DNA of 39,881 nucleotides from assembly GCA_934193545.1 (NCBI GenBank), contig CAKPVL010000011.1, forward strand, positions 1 to 39,881. Direction: 5' to 3'. Origin of the DNA: an uncultured Granulicatella sp. Lineage in GTDB: Bacteria > Bacillota > Bacilli > Lactobacillales > Aerococcaceae. The notes beneath the pieces were generated by a model. That model was not told where the DNA came from. It did not search any database and saw only the letters and a list, made by a program, of their open reading frames with translations. The position numbers were made by a program, and so were the translations under genes. Shown one piece after another: positions 18,812-27,792 of the stretch. Numbering within the stretch: the first letter of the stretch is position 1; every line of letters begins with the position of its first letter.

Positions 18812-19519
18812 GTGGATTTAAATGCAATTAATTTTTTTCAACCATTTAATGTAATGATGGAATTACGTCACTTTTTGGCGATTTTAATTTCATGTATTTG
18901 TGGACTTGCCATCGGTTACGAACGTACCTCCAGAAATAAACAAGCAGGGGTTAAGACCCACATGATTGTGGCGCTCACTTCTTGCTTAATGATGATTATT
19001 TCAAAAGAAGCCTTCATTGATACACCGCATTACGATACAGCGCGTGTGGCTGCTCAAGTAGTCAGCGGTATCAGCTTTATCGGTGGGGGGATCATCTTCA
19101 TGCGTGAAAAACGCGTGAGTGGTCTTACTACCGCTTCAGGAATTTGGGCCACAGCCGGAATTGGACTTGCGATTGGCGGAGGATTTTGGTTCTTCGGTTC
19201 CCTTTGCGCCGCGATTATTGTCATCGTCCAAAAATTAGCGTATCAACCAATCTTGCAAGGGAAACAACGTCAAGTAAATATTTACTGTGAAATTCCAGAC
19301 CCAACCATCGTGCAGTCGATTTATAATTACTGCCACTTCGAAGACTATCAATCGATTCAAGTCGAAGCGCGCGAACTCGATGGCGAAAAATACGAGCTCG
19401 TAATTCGCATTCATAATGACGAAGAAATCATTATCGAAAACTTGAAAAACTACATTCGCGAAACGGAAAATCAAGTGGTCATTAAACGCGTGAAACTCCG
19501 TACCGAAGATGTTAACTAA
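18812..19519 (+). CDS. MgtC/SapB family membrane protein
   Basis: A 235-residue protein of the MgtC/SapB family. The N-terminal part has four to five hydrophobic helices with the family motifs GLAIGYERTSRNKQAGVKTHMIVAL, AAQVVSGISFIGGGIIFM and GLTTASGIWATAGIGLAIGGGF. The C-terminal 90 residues are soluble and may form an ACT-like domain. Family members are linked to magnesium limitation and, in pathogens, to survival in host cells; the transport role is debated. GTG start with AAGGAGGG upstream. It has its own promoter and lies where Bacillus carries yabP-yabQ, so it may be an insertion into the conserved block. Repeat copy D follows. Confidence 0.9.
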   Translation: MDLNAINFFQPFNVMMELRHFLAILISCICGLAIGYERTSRNKQAGVKTHMIVALTSCLMMIISKEAFIDTPHYDTARVAAQVVSGISFIGGGIIFMREKRVSGLTTASGIWATAGIGLAIGGGFWFFGSLCAAIIVIVQKLAYQPILQGKQRQVNIYCEIPDPTIVQSIYNYCHFEDYQSIQVEARELDGEKYELVIRIHNDEEIIIENLKNYIRETENQVVIKRVKLRTEDVN

Positions 19520-19537
19520 ATAATAAAGATATACAAC

Positions 19538-19729
19538 AAATGATTCCGCTTATCCTAACGGATGTCTTCATAATAACTGTAATGTTGCACCGGTTCGAGC
19601 CTTATGTCTCTCACCTTCGAAGCTTCAAACGCGGAGTAAGGTACAAGCCCTACTCCGCGTAATTCACATTCGATGCGGTTCACATTACTGTTATTATAGA
19701 ATCCGTTAGTCTTTGCGGAATCATTTTTT
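19538..19729 (+). repeat. Dispersed structured element, copy D, terminator-like
   Basis: Arms pair as ATGATTCCGC with GCGGAATCAT, CTAACGGAT with ATCCGTTAG, ATAATAAC with GTTATTAT and GTAATG with CATTAC; the right arm ends in six T. Core: P2 GGT..GAG/CTC..ACC, P3 TCGAA/TTCGA, joints GCTTCAAAC and TAATTCACAT, variable hairpin CGCGGAGTA/TACTCCGCG. It starts 18 bases after mgtC and fills most of the gene-free stretch 19520-19885. Confidence 0.85.
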
Positions 19730-19823
19730 CGTCTTTAGATTCTTCTACGGGGTCTATTTTTGCCACAAAAAAAGAAGTTCGAAGGAAGTTTACAAAAATT
19801 TATAAAAAATCTTAGTGTAACCA

Positions 19824-19852
19824 TGGACGATGAGCGTCATTCTTGTTATACT
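19824..19852 (+). promoter_or_regulatory. Promoter of divIC
   Basis: TGGACG (19824-19829), 17-base spacer, extended -10 TGTTATACT (TATACT 19847-19852). Confidence 0.6.
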
Positions 19853-19885
19853 CAGTTTGTATAAGTAAAAAAGGAGACAATTAAG

Positions 19886-20332
19886 GTGACGAAAGAAACA
19901 CAACAAAGAAATTCGAATGTAATTTCAATGAACAACAAGTTAAATCAGAAAAAACCTTCTACTCCCGTTTTCAAGAGTCACTCACTATGGACTAAGCTCA
20001 TTTTAGTCGGTGTGATTGCCATTTCGGGATCAATGATTGTCGGGATTGGGAACCAATTTAGCCAAGCGAGTCAATTAGATCAAAAAATTGAACAAGCAAA
20101 GGCTGAAAAAGAAGTTGCTGAAAAGCAAAAAGAATCGTTAACACAGCAAGTGGAACTTCTTCAAAGCGATGAATATATCGCGAAGCTAGCACGTAGTGAA
20201 TATTATTTAAGCAAAACTGGAGAAATCATCTTCAGCACGCCAAATGACACTGCGGAGCATAAAGCACAACAAGCAAAAGAAGAAGTCGAACAAGGGGAAA
20301 CTGTTGTTAAGGTGACGACTCAAAACCGTTAG
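19886..20332 (+). CDS. divIC: Septum formation initiator DivIC/FtsB family
   Basis: A 148-residue bitopic division protein: basic cytoplasmic N-terminus (about 1-32), one membrane helix (about 33-53), then a coiled coil rich in K, E and Q (about 60-95) and the LxSDEYIAKLARSEYYLSKTGEI motif typical of DivIC. It forms the divisome subcomplex with DivIB and FtsL. The GTG start has AAGGAG nine bases upstream. Its place before the S1 protein gene and tilS matches Bacillus. Confidence 0.93.
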   Translation: MTKETQQRNSNVISMNNKLNQKKPSTPVFKSHSLWTKLILVGVIAISGSMIVGIGNQFSQASQLDQKIEQAKAEKEVAEKQKESLTQQVELLQSDEYIAKLARSEYYLSKTGEIIFSTPNDTAEHKAQQAKEEVEQGETVVKVTTQNR

Positions 20333-20400
20333 GCAATGAATCTTTTTGATACGTCAAGCGTGTATCGAAAAGGGAATAATGAAGGAGGAACGCTTTTTAT

Positions 20401-20892
20401 ATGTCAATCGAAGTAGGAAACGTAATCCCTGGTAAAGTTACTGGAATTACAAATTTTGGAGTTTTTGTGGATTTAGGAGATCGTAAGACAGGTCTTGTTC
20501 ACATTAGCGAGGTGTCTGATTCATACATTCAAGATATCAAAGAAGTTTTAAAAGTTGGAGACGAGGTTAAAGTGAAAGTCATGACGATTGCGGATGATGG
20601 CAAAATTAGCCTTTCAATTCGTCGTGCCGTTGATAAACCAAAAGAAGATTCAGCGGACAAACCACGTGCAAAGAAACCTTTCACACCGCGTAATGACTCT
20701 CAAGACTTTAAGAAAAATCACTCTGCTAGCAGAACTTCAGCTCCATACGAAAAGAAATCTCCTTCGCAAGCAAAAGCAACAGATTTCGATTCTCTAATGA
20801 GTTCCTTCTTGAAAGACTCTGAAGACCGTTTAACTTCATTGAAACGTAACACTGAAGGGAAACGTGGGGGCCGTGGCGGTCGCCGTTCATAA
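20401..20892 (+). CDS. S1 domain RNA-binding protein (YabR-like)
   Basis: A 163-residue protein with one N-terminal S1 domain (VGNVIPGKVTGITNFGVFVDLGDRKTGLVHISEVSDSYI, residues about 4-75) and a disordered basic tail (KKPFTPRND to GKRGGRGGRRS) that ends in RGG-like repeats and may help bind RNA. It corresponds to B. subtilis YabR, whose role is not firmly known, and to S1 proteins affecting competence or translation in streptococci. GAAGGAGGA precedes the ATG. A terminator hairpin overlaps the start region of tilS. Confidence 0.88.
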   Translation: MSIEVGNVIPGKVTGITNFGVFVDLGDRKTGLVHISEVSDSYIQDIKEVLKVGDEVKVKVMTIADDGKISLSIRRAVDKPKEDSADKPRAKKPFTPRNDSQDFKKNHSASRTSAPYEKKSPSQAKATDFDSLMSSFLKDSEDRLTSLKRNTEGKRGGRGGRRS

Positions 20893-20902
20893 TGAAACCA
20901 TC

Positions 20903-20937
20903 AATCTCTTCTGGTGAAAACTGGAGGAGATTTTTTT
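20903..20937 (+). terminator. Terminator between the S1 protein gene and tilS
   Basis: 12-bp stem with three G-T pairs (AATCTCTTCTGG/CTGGAGGAGATT) followed by seven T, ending 18 bases before tilS. Confidence 0.75.
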
Positions 20938-20955
20938 GACAGAAAGGAGAGGCCA

Positions 20956-22329
20956 ATGCAACATCAACTAACAGCGTTTTTTAGAAGAAATGTAGAAAAC
21001 TATACTGAGAAAAAATATGTGCTTGCCGTATCCGGAGGCGTCGATTCGATGGTTCTTTTGAATGCGATGATTACTCTTTTTGGAGACGATGCAAAAGATC
21101 GACTCGTAGTGGCCCATGTCAACTATGGACTAAGAGCACAAGCCGAGGATGAGGAGCAACTCGTTCATCGTTATTGTAAACTTCATCAAATTCCAATCGA
21201 GACAAAGCATTGGCACGAAACAGAGGGAGAGACGACTTCTGAAAAATCATTACGTGATTTTAGATATGATTTCTTCCGCACAGTGACGAAAAAGCATGAG
21301 GCGGACTATTTAGTATTGGCGCATCACCAAGATGACCAAATGGAGACTGTTTTGATGAAATGGTCGCGTGGAAGTACGCTGGAAGGTCTTTCTGGAATGA
21401 AGGAAAAACGTTTCGTAAAAGAGTTGGACATTTTACGCCCGTTCTTATCTTATGAGAAAAAAGAACTCTATCAAGAGGCTAAGAAATATGACGTTCCCTA
21501 TTTAGAAGATGAATCGAATGAATCCGATGACTATACAAGAAACAGATATCGTCATCATGTCATTCCGTTTTTAAAAGAGGAAAATCCAAATGCCGGAAGC
21601 CACTTCCAAAAGAGTGCGCAAATGATTGCGGATGCTGTGGCGTGCTTGATGCCCATCCTAGAAGAAAAACAAGAGCAGCTCTTCCAAAGAGGAAAGAAGA
21701 AAGTCACATTCCATCGCGAAGCCTTCCTCAAAGAGCCAATCGAAATGCAACGACTGCTCTTGCAACAAGTGCTCATGCAAATGGACACGACGATTTCTGT
21801 GGTGCAAATGGAGCAAATCTTAGAAAAGGTTGGTTCCGACAAGGCACAACTCACGCTGGACCTTCCAAATGGCTGGAAGTTCAAGAAACGTTACGAGGAA
21901 TGTTCGTTTGAAAAGGGACGTCAAAAAGTCGTTCCAAATATCGAATATGTATTGGAAAAACCGGAAGATACCTTAATTCGTCCAAACGAAGATGAGCAAA
22001 TCTTGCTCACTGCAGGAAAGACGGCTTCCGAGTTTGCCATTCCTGTCTATTCAAAGGACTTTCCTCTCACGATTCGTCATGCAAAACCAGGGGATAAGAT
22101 TGCACTTGATGCCAGTGAAACCAAACATCAAAAACTCTCAAGATGGTTTATCAATTCGAAGATTCCACTCGAAGAGCGCAAGGAAATTTGGGTGTTGGAA
22201 GACGCCTCGAAAAAAATTCGCGCAATTTTGGGCTATCGTTATGCCAAACCGTTGTCCTTTGAAGAGGAAACTGGTAAAATGATTCTATCTTACGAAAACA
22301 AAACGAGGTGCACACATGTTAAAAAATGA
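20956..22329 (+). CDS. tilS: tRNA(Ile)-lysidine synthase
   Basis: A 457-residue ATP-dependent enzyme that adds lysine to C34 of tRNA-Ile(CAU), changing its decoding from AUG to AUA. The PP-loop motif SGGVDS is at residues 26-31, followed by [20 protein letters not shown] and [13 protein letters not shown]; the C-terminal third is the TilS substrate-binding domain. The ATG at 20956 has GAAAGGAG upstream; the frame is open to 20914 but crosses the terminator. It overlaps hpt by 14 bases: the conserved tilS-hpt-ftsH order. Confidence 0.95.
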   Translation: MQHQLTAFFRRNVENYTEKKYVLAVSGGVDSMVLLNAMITLFGDDAKDRLVVAHVNYGLRAQAEDEEQLVHRYCKLHQIPIETKHWHETEGETTSEKSLRDFRYDFFRTVTKKHEADYLVLAHHQDDQMETVLMKWSRGSTLEGLSGMKEKRFVKELDILRPFLSYEKKELYQEAKKYDVPYLEDESNESDDYTRNRYRHHVIPFLKEENPNAGSHFQKSAQMIADAVACLMPILEEKQEQLFQRGKKKVTFHREAFLKEPIEMQRLLLQQVLMQMDTTISVVQMEQILEKVGSDKAQLTLDLPNGWKFKKRYEECSFEKGRQKVVPNIEYVLEKPEDTLIRPNEDEQILLTAGKTASEFAIPVYSKDFPLTIRHAKPGDKIALDASETKHQKLSRWFINSKIPLEERKEIWVLEDASKKIRAILGYRYAKPLSFEEETGKMILSYENKTRCTHVKK

Positions 22330-22858
22330 TATGTCAGAAATTTTAGTATCAGAAGAACAGTTACAAGAAACAATCAAGAAATTAGGTGCTACGTTAGCGG
22401 AAGATTACCGCGGTAAAGATCCGTTAGTCATTTGTATTCTTAAGGGTGCTATTTTCTTTATGGCAGATTTAGTTCGCGCAATGGACTGCAACTTAGAAAT
22501 TGATTTCATGGATGTATCTAGTTATGGAAATGAATTCGAATCAAGCGGCGAAGTACGTATCTTAAAAGACCTAGGTCAAAGTGTTAAAAATCGTCATGTG
22601 ATTATCGTTGAAGATATTATCGATACAGGCCGTACTTTAAAACACGTGGTTGAATTATTAAAACACCGCCAAGCAGCAAGCGTTAAAGTGGTGACTTTAT
22701 TAGATAAACCAGAACGTCGTGAAGAAGCCATAGAAGCAGATTATATTGGGGTTCAAGTTCCTAACAAATTCGTTGTAGGATACGGATTAGACTTCAAACA
22801 ATTCTACCGTAACTTACCATGTATCGGTGTTTTAAAACCTGAATTCTACGAAGATTAA
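22316..22858 (+). CDS. hpt: Hypoxanthine phosphoribosyltransferase
   Basis: A 180-residue purine salvage enzyme that joins hypoxanthine or guanine with PRPP. The PRPP-binding loop [11 protein letters not shown] is at residues 98-108, and [11 protein letters not shown] plus FMDVSSYG fit the family. The ATG at 22316 follows GAGGTG by six bases; a second ATG at 22331 is possible. It overlaps the end of tilS, so both are likely translated from one message. In B. subtilis HprT and TilS together regulate ftsH; the shared arrangement here is consistent but regulation is not shown. Confidence 0.95.
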   Translation: MLKNDMSEILVSEEQLQETIKKLGATLAEDYRGKDPLVICILKGAIFFMADLVRAMDCNLEIDFMDVSSYGNEFESSGEVRILKDLGQSVKNRHVIIVEDIIDTGRTLKHVVELLKHRQAASVKVVTLLDKPERREEAIEADYIGVQVPNKFVVGYGLDFKQFYRNLPCIGVLKPEFYED

Positions 22859-22875
22859 GAAAGAGTTAAACTATT

Positions 22876-22933
22876 CGTCAATAAAAGTCAAATATGTTAT
22901 GATAGAACGGTAGTCAAGTAAACTATCGTTCTT
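22876..22933 (+). promoter_or_regulatory. ftsH promoter and 5' leader hairpin
   Basis: TCGTCA (22876-22881), 17-base spacer and extended -10 TGTTATGAT (TATGAT 22899-22904). Immediately after lies a 10-bp hairpin AGAACGGTAG/CTATCGTTCT (22905-22933) that would sit at or near the 5' end of the mRNA and may stabilise it or control it. Confidence 0.55.
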
Positions 22934-22959
22934 CTTTTATAAGAAGATGGGGAGGCAAA

Positions 22960-25065
22960 ATGAATAATAATAACAATCGATCAATATTCAGATCTAGCTT
23001 ACTGTATATCTTGATTTTCGGTGCTATTGTCATTTTCGTTGGAATGTTTAATGGGGATCAAAAAGGTCCTACAGCGGAAATTTCATACACAGAATTTATG
23101 CAAAGTCTGAAAAGTGGCGAAATCAAAGATATTAAGATGCAATATTCGAATTCTGTATATACTATTACTGGGGAATATACAAATCCGAAAGAGCAAACAA
23201 CAGAAGAAGCTAAAAACCAAAATGGCTTATCTATTTTTGATAACCGTACTACAAAGAGCACAAACTTTAAGACAACTGTCTTACCAAACGACTCAACGAT
23301 TAAAGAAATCAATGAAGCGGCTCAAGCTAAAAATACAAAGGTTGAAACTTTACCAGAAAGTTCAACAGGCGTATGGATTTCTGTATTATTACAAGTCATA
23401 TTACCACTTGGGGTATTAGGATTCTTGCTCTATACAATGTTTATGAGCCAAGGTGGCCAAGGCGGACGTAACAATCCGATGAACTTCGGTAAGAGCCGTG
23501 CGACAAATCAGAAGAAACAAAACGTAAAAGTGCGCTTCTCTGATGTGGCCGGTGCCGAAGAAGAAAAACAAGAGCTTGTGGAAGTAGTGGAATTCTTAAA
23601 AGACCCACGTAAATTTACAGCGCTTGGTGCTCGTATTCCTGCAGGGGTACTTCTTGAGGGCCCTCCAGGGACAGGGAAAACCCTTCTTGCGAAAGCCGTT
23701 GCCGGTGAAGCAAACGTACCATTCTTCTCGATTTCAGGTTCTGAATTCGTAGAAATGTTCGTAGGGGTGGGGGCAAGCCGTGTTCGTGACTTATTCGAAA
23801 ACGCGAAGAAAAATGCTCCAGCAATTATCTTTATCGACGAAATCGATGCCGTTGGTCGTCAACGTGGTGCCGGAATGGGTGGCGGACACGACGAACGTGA
23901 ACAAACATTAAACCAATTACTAGTTGAAATGGACGGGTTCGAAGGAACTGAGGGAATCATCGTGATTGCCGCAACAAACCGTTCAGACGTATTAGACCCA
24001 GCCTTACTTCGTCCAGGACGTTTTGACCGTCAAATCTTAGTAGGTCGTCCAGACGTGAAAGGCCGTGAAGCGATTCTGAAAGTACACGCACGCAATAAGA
24101 AACTTGCGAAAGACGTGGACTTAAAAGTAATTGCGCAACAAACTCCAGGCTTCTCTGGTGCAGAACTTGAAAACTTATTAAACGAAGCAGCTTTAGTAGC
24201 GGCTCGTCGTGATAAAAATGCTATCGACGCATTAGACGTGGATGAAGCACATGACCGTGTGATTGCTGGTCCGGCTAAGAGAGACCGTGCCATCAGCAAG
24301 AAAGAACGCGAAATGGTGGCTTACCACGAAGCAGGTCATACAATCGTTGGTATGGTCTTAAGCGATGCGCGTGTGGTTCATAAAGTAACGATTGTCCCTC
24401 GTGGACGCGCTGGCGGATACGCGATTATGCTTCCAAAAGAAGATCGTTTCTTAATGACAAAAGAAGAATTGTTCGAACAAGTAGTTGGACTTCTTGGTGG
24501 TCGTGCTGCTGAAGAATTTATCTTTGGCGTGAAGACTACAGGAGCCTCTAACGACTTTGAACAAGCAACAGGTATCGTTCGTAGCATGATTACAGAGTAC
24601 GGAATGGTAGACGAATTAGGAACTGTTCAATACGAAGGAAATCATCAAGTATTTATCGGACGTGACTATGGTCAAACAAAAGGTTACTCAGATCAAGTGG
24701 CCTTCGAAATCGACAATGCAGTTCGTCGTATTATGAAAGAAGCGCATGAAAAAGCACTTCAAATTCTTGAAGAACATAAAGACCAATTAGAATTAATTGC
24801 TCAAAAACTTCTAGAATTAGAAACATTAGATGAACGTACAATTAAATCACTTTTCGAAACTGGTGAAATGCCAGCTCCAATCGCGGAAGATGAATATCCA
24901 AGTGAAACAGAAGCGGCAAGTTTTGAAGAAACGAAAAAAGCCTTAGCAAAACGCGATGCGGAACAAGCTGAAGGCAAAGAGGTTCCAGATGAGGACGAAG
25001 AAGTGGAAGTCGCAGATGTGACGGCTGCTCCAAATGACCTTGAAGGACCATCAGAAAACGAATAA
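22960..25065 (+). CDS. ftsH: ATP-dependent zinc metalloprotease FtsH
   Basis: A 701-residue membrane AAA+ protease that degrades misfolded and regulatory membrane proteins. Layout: N-terminal helix (about 10-30), an outer domain (about 31-125), second helix (about 126-148), AAA domain with Walker A GPPGTGKT (about 234-241), [13 protein letters not shown], the SRH segment [11 protein letters not shown], then the zinc site HEAGH (456-460). The C-terminal 60 residues are acidic and low-complexity ([12 protein letters not shown]). GGGGAGG precedes the ATG. A weak terminator lies between it and hslO. Confidence 0.97.
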   Translation: MNNNNNRSIFRSSLLYILIFGAIVIFVGMFNGDQKGPTAEISYTEFMQSLKSGEIKDIKMQYSNSVYTITGEYTNPKEQTTEEAKNQNGLSIFDNRTTKSTNFKTTVLPNDSTIKEINEAAQAKNTKVETLPESSTGVWISVLLQVILPLGVLGFLLYTMFMSQGGQGGRNNPMNFGKSRATNQKKQNVKVRFSDVAGAEEEKQELVEVVEFLKDPRKFTALGARIPAGVLLEGPPGTGKTLLAKAVAGEANVPFFSISGSEFVEMFVGVGASRVRDLFENAKKNAPAIIFIDEIDAVGRQRGAGMGGGHDEREQTLNQLLVEMDGFEGTEGIIVIAATNRSDVLDPALLRPGRFDRQILVGRPDVKGREAILKVHARNKKLAKDVDLKVIAQQTPGFSGAELENLLNEAALVAARRDKNAIDALDVDEAHDRVIAGPAKRDRAISKKEREMVAYHEAGHTIVGMVLSDARVVHKVTIVPRGRAGGYAIMLPKEDRFLMTKEELFEQVVGLLGGRAAEEFIFGVKTTGASNDFEQATGIVRSMITEYGMVDELGTVQYEGNHQVFIGRDYGQTKGYSDQVAFEIDNAVRRIMKEAHEKALQILEEHKDQLELIAQKLLELETLDERTIKSLFETGEMPAPIAEDEYPSETEAASFEETKKALAKRDAEQAEGKEVPDEDEEVEVADVTAAPNDLEGPSENE

Positions 25066-25079
25066 CACAAAGGGTAGGA

Positions 25080-25107
25080 GAGCTGAGGCTGTTGTCACAG
25101 CTCTTTT
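25080..25107 (+). terminator. Probable terminator between ftsH and hslO
   Basis: GAGCTG/CAGCTC stem with TTTT after it, extended by AGG/CCT across small bulges. Confidence 0.6.
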
Positions 25108-25128
25108 CCTTTAAAAAAGGAGAGACAA

Positions 25129-26031
25129 ATGGCAGATTCATTATTAAAAGTATTGGCGTTCAATGATGAGGTCAAAGCCGTTGCTATGGTTGCCACAGAC
25201 GCAATCGCAGAGGCGCAACGCAGACACGACACTTGGAGTTCTGCAACAGCAGCGATGGGACGTACGATCATCGGAACACAATTATTAGCAAGCAGCTTAA
25301 AAGGCGACGAACGCATCACGGTTCAAGTGAACGGGGATGGCCCTGGTGGAAAAATCATGGCTGATGCGAATGGCCGTGGGGAAATGCGTGGTTATATCAC
25401 AAATCCTCATGTGAGCCTTGAGTTAAACGAAAAAGGAAAATTAGATGTCCGTGGTGTCGTTGGAACAAACGGAACGATTACCGTCATCAAAGACTTAAAT
25501 ATGAGAGAACCATTCTCTGGTCAAGTGCCAATCGTGGATGGAGAACTCGGAATGGACTTCACGTATTACTTAGCAGTCTCAGAACAAATTAATGGAGCTG
25601 TTGGGGTGTCGGTTCTTGTGAATCCAGATGAAACGGTTCGTGCAGCAGGGGGCTTCATGATTCAATTATTACCAGGGGCGAGTGAAGCGACAATTTCAGA
25701 AATCGAACGTCGTATTAGCGAGATTCCTATGGTTTCAAAACTAATTGACCAACAAGAACAACCGCGTGATATTTTAAATCGATTACTCGGCGAAGAAAAC
25801 ATTCGTGAGTTGGAAGAAATGCCTGTGAAATTCCATTGTGGATGCACGCGTGAACGTTTCAGCGCAGGATTGATGTCGATTGGGGTGGATGACTTACAAC
25901 ACTTGATTGACGAAGACCATGGTGCAGAAGTTGTGTGTCATTTCTGTGGCGAAAAATATCATTTCGATGAAGCAGAATTACAAGGCTTAATTGATGAAAT
26001 TAAAGCGAAACGCGAAGAGGCAGACGCTTAA
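25129..26031 (+). CDS. hslO: Hsp33 redox-regulated chaperone
   Basis: A 300-residue holdase chaperone activated by oxidation. The C-terminal zinc site is complete: C237-x-C239 (HCGCTRERF) and C270-xx-C273 (VCHFCGEKYHF). The N-terminal domain has the family motifs AQRRHDTWSSATAAMGRT, VQVNGDGPGGKI and GTNGTITVIKDL. Normal length. AAAGGAGAG precedes the ATG. The ftsH-hslO-(cysK) order is common in Firmicutes; here cysK is displaced 6 kb downstream on the other strand. Confidence 0.96.
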   Translation: MADSLLKVLAFNDEVKAVAMVATDAIAEAQRRHDTWSSATAAMGRTIIGTQLLASSLKGDERITVQVNGDGPGGKIMADANGRGEMRGYITNPHVSLELNEKGKLDVRGVVGTNGTITVIKDLNMREPFSGQVPIVDGELGMDFTYYLAVSEQINGAVGVSVLVNPDETVRAAGGFMIQLLPGASEATISEIERRISEIPMVSKLIDQQEQPRDILNRLLGEENIRELEEMPVKFHCGCTRERFSAGLMSIGVDDLQHLIDEDHGAEVVCHFCGEKYHFDEAELQGLIDEIKAKREEADA

Positions 26032-26046
26032 TCATTAAGGTTTAAG

Positions 26047-26086
26047 AGAGTGAGAAGAGGTGCTTCCATTTCTTCTCACTCTTTTT
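26047..26086 (+). terminator. Intrinsic terminator after hslO
   Basis: 12-bp stem AGAGTGAGAAGA/TCTTCTCACTCT followed by five T. Confidence 0.93.
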
Positions 26087-26163
26087 GTATTTTCAGCCGT
26101 TAAAGCTATACAAATAAAGAAAAACTTAGTATAATATATACATAATACAAATGAGGTATATAG

Positions 26164-26757
26164 ATGTTTAAACGAATTTTTGCTCGAATGAAAGGCATTT
26201 TAATGTTATTTGCAGGGAGTATCGCTCTCTTAGCAATCACTCTAATGCTCGATTTTAAAACATTTGAACAATTTAATTTTTACCAAGATGTCGACGTTTG
26301 GAGTCATCCAATTCTCTTAGTGCAGCTAGCAATGGTGGCTATCGTGCTCCTTCTGCTAGGGCAAGTCATCGGATTATCGGTGAAATATTATTCCGCATTT
26401 AAGAAATTAGATGAGCTCTTCCCGAATAACGAATGGGAACGAAAAGACTTTAAAGAAAAAGCAGACTATGTCGATGAAAAATTCGAAGCGATGATTGTAG
26501 ATGAAGTGCTGATTTTTTACGGAAGCCATTTTACAGTGATTCCGCTAAAAGAACTCAAAGAAATTCATCTGTATCGTACGAGTACAGGTCGCCGTGTGTA
26601 TTATGGAATCAGGTTTACGTTTAAGACAAGAAGACGTTCCTTTGTTCCAAATACGTATGGGAAGACACTAGAAGACAAGTATCGTCTCGTTCGAAAAGTG
26701 AATTACTTCGTCCCAGTTAAGATTAGGGACGATTGGAAAAATAGCAATAGAAAGTAG
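26164..26757 (+). CDS. Membrane protein, short member of a tandem family
   Basis: A 197-residue protein I do not recognise. Two membrane helices (about 13-32 and 49-71) are joined by a short loop, then a basic cytoplasmic domain. That domain matches the C-terminal domain of the next three genes: KKLDELFP, YVDEKFEAMIVDEVLIFYGSHFTVIPLKELKEI and a GRRVYYGIRFTF strand correspond to FDELFP, YLDEKLGVLIKDGILVSYGTEFRVVDL and GGKYRFTF in the last gene. It is thus the C-terminal half of that architecture without the large outer domain. It is 9 bases upstream of the next gene, probably an operon of four. ATGAGGTATATAG precedes the ATG. Confidence 0.75.
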   Translation: MFKRIFARMKGILMLFAGSIALLAITLMLDFKTFEQFNFYQDVDVWSHPILLVQLAMVAIVLLLLGQVIGLSVKYYSAFKKLDELFPNNEWERKDFKEKADYVDEKFEAMIVDEVLIFYGSHFTVIPLKELKEIHLYRTSTGRRVYYGIRFTFKTRRRSFVPNTYGKTLEDKYRLVRKVNYFVPVKIRDDWKNSNRK

Positions 26758-26766
26758 GAAATAAAG

Positions 26767-27735
26767 GTGCATAAAGGGTATGTGAGAAGAACAATCTTTC
26801 TCTGGGGATCCGCTCTAATTTGGATTCTGTTAGGGATTTTCTTTTTCTCTGGAACCGTGAAAGGATACATGGGAGGAGAGTCGCTCTATAAGGCGGGAGA
26901 CATTTATCATTTGAATGATGCGGGAACTTCCGTTGCGATTCGTGTGTTGGATATAGACTCAGAGGCCCTCACTTACGATGGAAAAGAATATTACTTAGTA
27001 AAGCATGAAAAAGGGGTTACGCCACTTCAAGCGCAAGCCAAAGACATTCAACAGTTGTTGGATTTGAAAAAAGCGAATCCAAATGACTGGGAGCCTTTAA
27101 AAGAAGCGAATATTTATTTAAATGTTCGTGTAACGCCAGCAGTGACGAAAGGGCGTAGAGGAAGTACGACCGTTCATATTCCAGCAGTATTGCAGGAAGC
27201 CTTTGCGACCCAATATAGGAAGGGGACTCTCTTACCGGTCGGGGACTCTCTACCGCTAGACTTCCTTCATTATTTAACACTGACATCCTTTACGAATCGT
27301 TTGTTAGAATCAGGGGTTACACTCTTTGTGATTCTATTAGCCGTGATTTCCTTTTTCGGAGCGAAAAGACGAGTGCGTACATTGAAGGAAGAATACGAGG
27401 CATTTGATAAAGAGTTTCCACGATACGTACAAAATATGAAGGCTTTACTAACGGACGCGGATTTTAATGATCCTAAGCTAAAAGTTCTGGTGAAGGATCA
27501 CAAGTTCGTTTGCTATAATAAGGATTTTAGAGTGATTAAGCTGCGGGAAGTACGAAATGTTGAAGTTCGTCGTCAAAAGGCAAAAAGCAGTGCCACTTAT
27601 GCCATTGATTTTGCATTTGGCGGGAATAAGAACGTAACCATTCAATTGAAGAATCGTCCAGAAAACGTTCGCCAATTAGTGGAGTATTTGAATAAAAATG
27701 AAGGGACTAAAATATCAATTCCATTTCAATGGTAA
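26767..27735 (+). CDS. Tandem membrane protein 1, full-length form
   Basis: A 322-residue protein of unknown family, first of three full-length paralogues. The start MHKGYVRRT is shared by all three. Then a membrane helix (about 10-30), an outer domain (about 31-180) with YKAGDIYHLNDAGTSVAIRVLDID, EYYLVKHEKGV and YLNVRVTP, a second helix (about 183-200), and a cytoplasmic domain with LKEEYEAFDKEFPRY..LLTDADF.DPKLKVLVKDHKFVCYNKDFRVIKLREV. The GTG start overlaps an AAAGG; AAGTAGGA upstream is the likely ribosome site. No enzyme motif is visible. By layout it could be a receptor or an envelope-stress scaffold, but no function is assigned. Confidence 0.75.
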   Translation: MHKGYVRRTIFLWGSALIWILLGIFFFSGTVKGYMGGESLYKAGDIYHLNDAGTSVAIRVLDIDSEALTYDGKEYYLVKHEKGVTPLQAQAKDIQQLLDLKKANPNDWEPLKEANIYLNVRVTPAVTKGRRGSTTVHIPAVLQEAFATQYRKGTLLPVGDSLPLDFLHYLTLTSFTNRLLESGVTLFVILLAVISFFGAKRRVRTLKEEYEAFDKEFPRYVQNMKALLTDADFNDPKLKVLVKDHKFVCYNKDFRVIKLREVRNVEVRRQKAKSSATYAIDFAFGGNKNVTIQLKNRPENVRQLVEYLNKNEGTKISIPFQW

Positions 27736-27792
27736 TGGCTATAAAGTTCAATGAAGACGAGTCAAAAAATTCAATAGAAAGTAGGGTTCAAA

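Noticed and set aside
19590..19640. tRNA-like T-loop (GGTTCGAGCC) in repeat copy D
   Set aside because: No acceptor stem, anticodon arm or CCA; the same position reads GGATTGAGCC and GGGTTGAGCC in other copies and belongs to helix P2.
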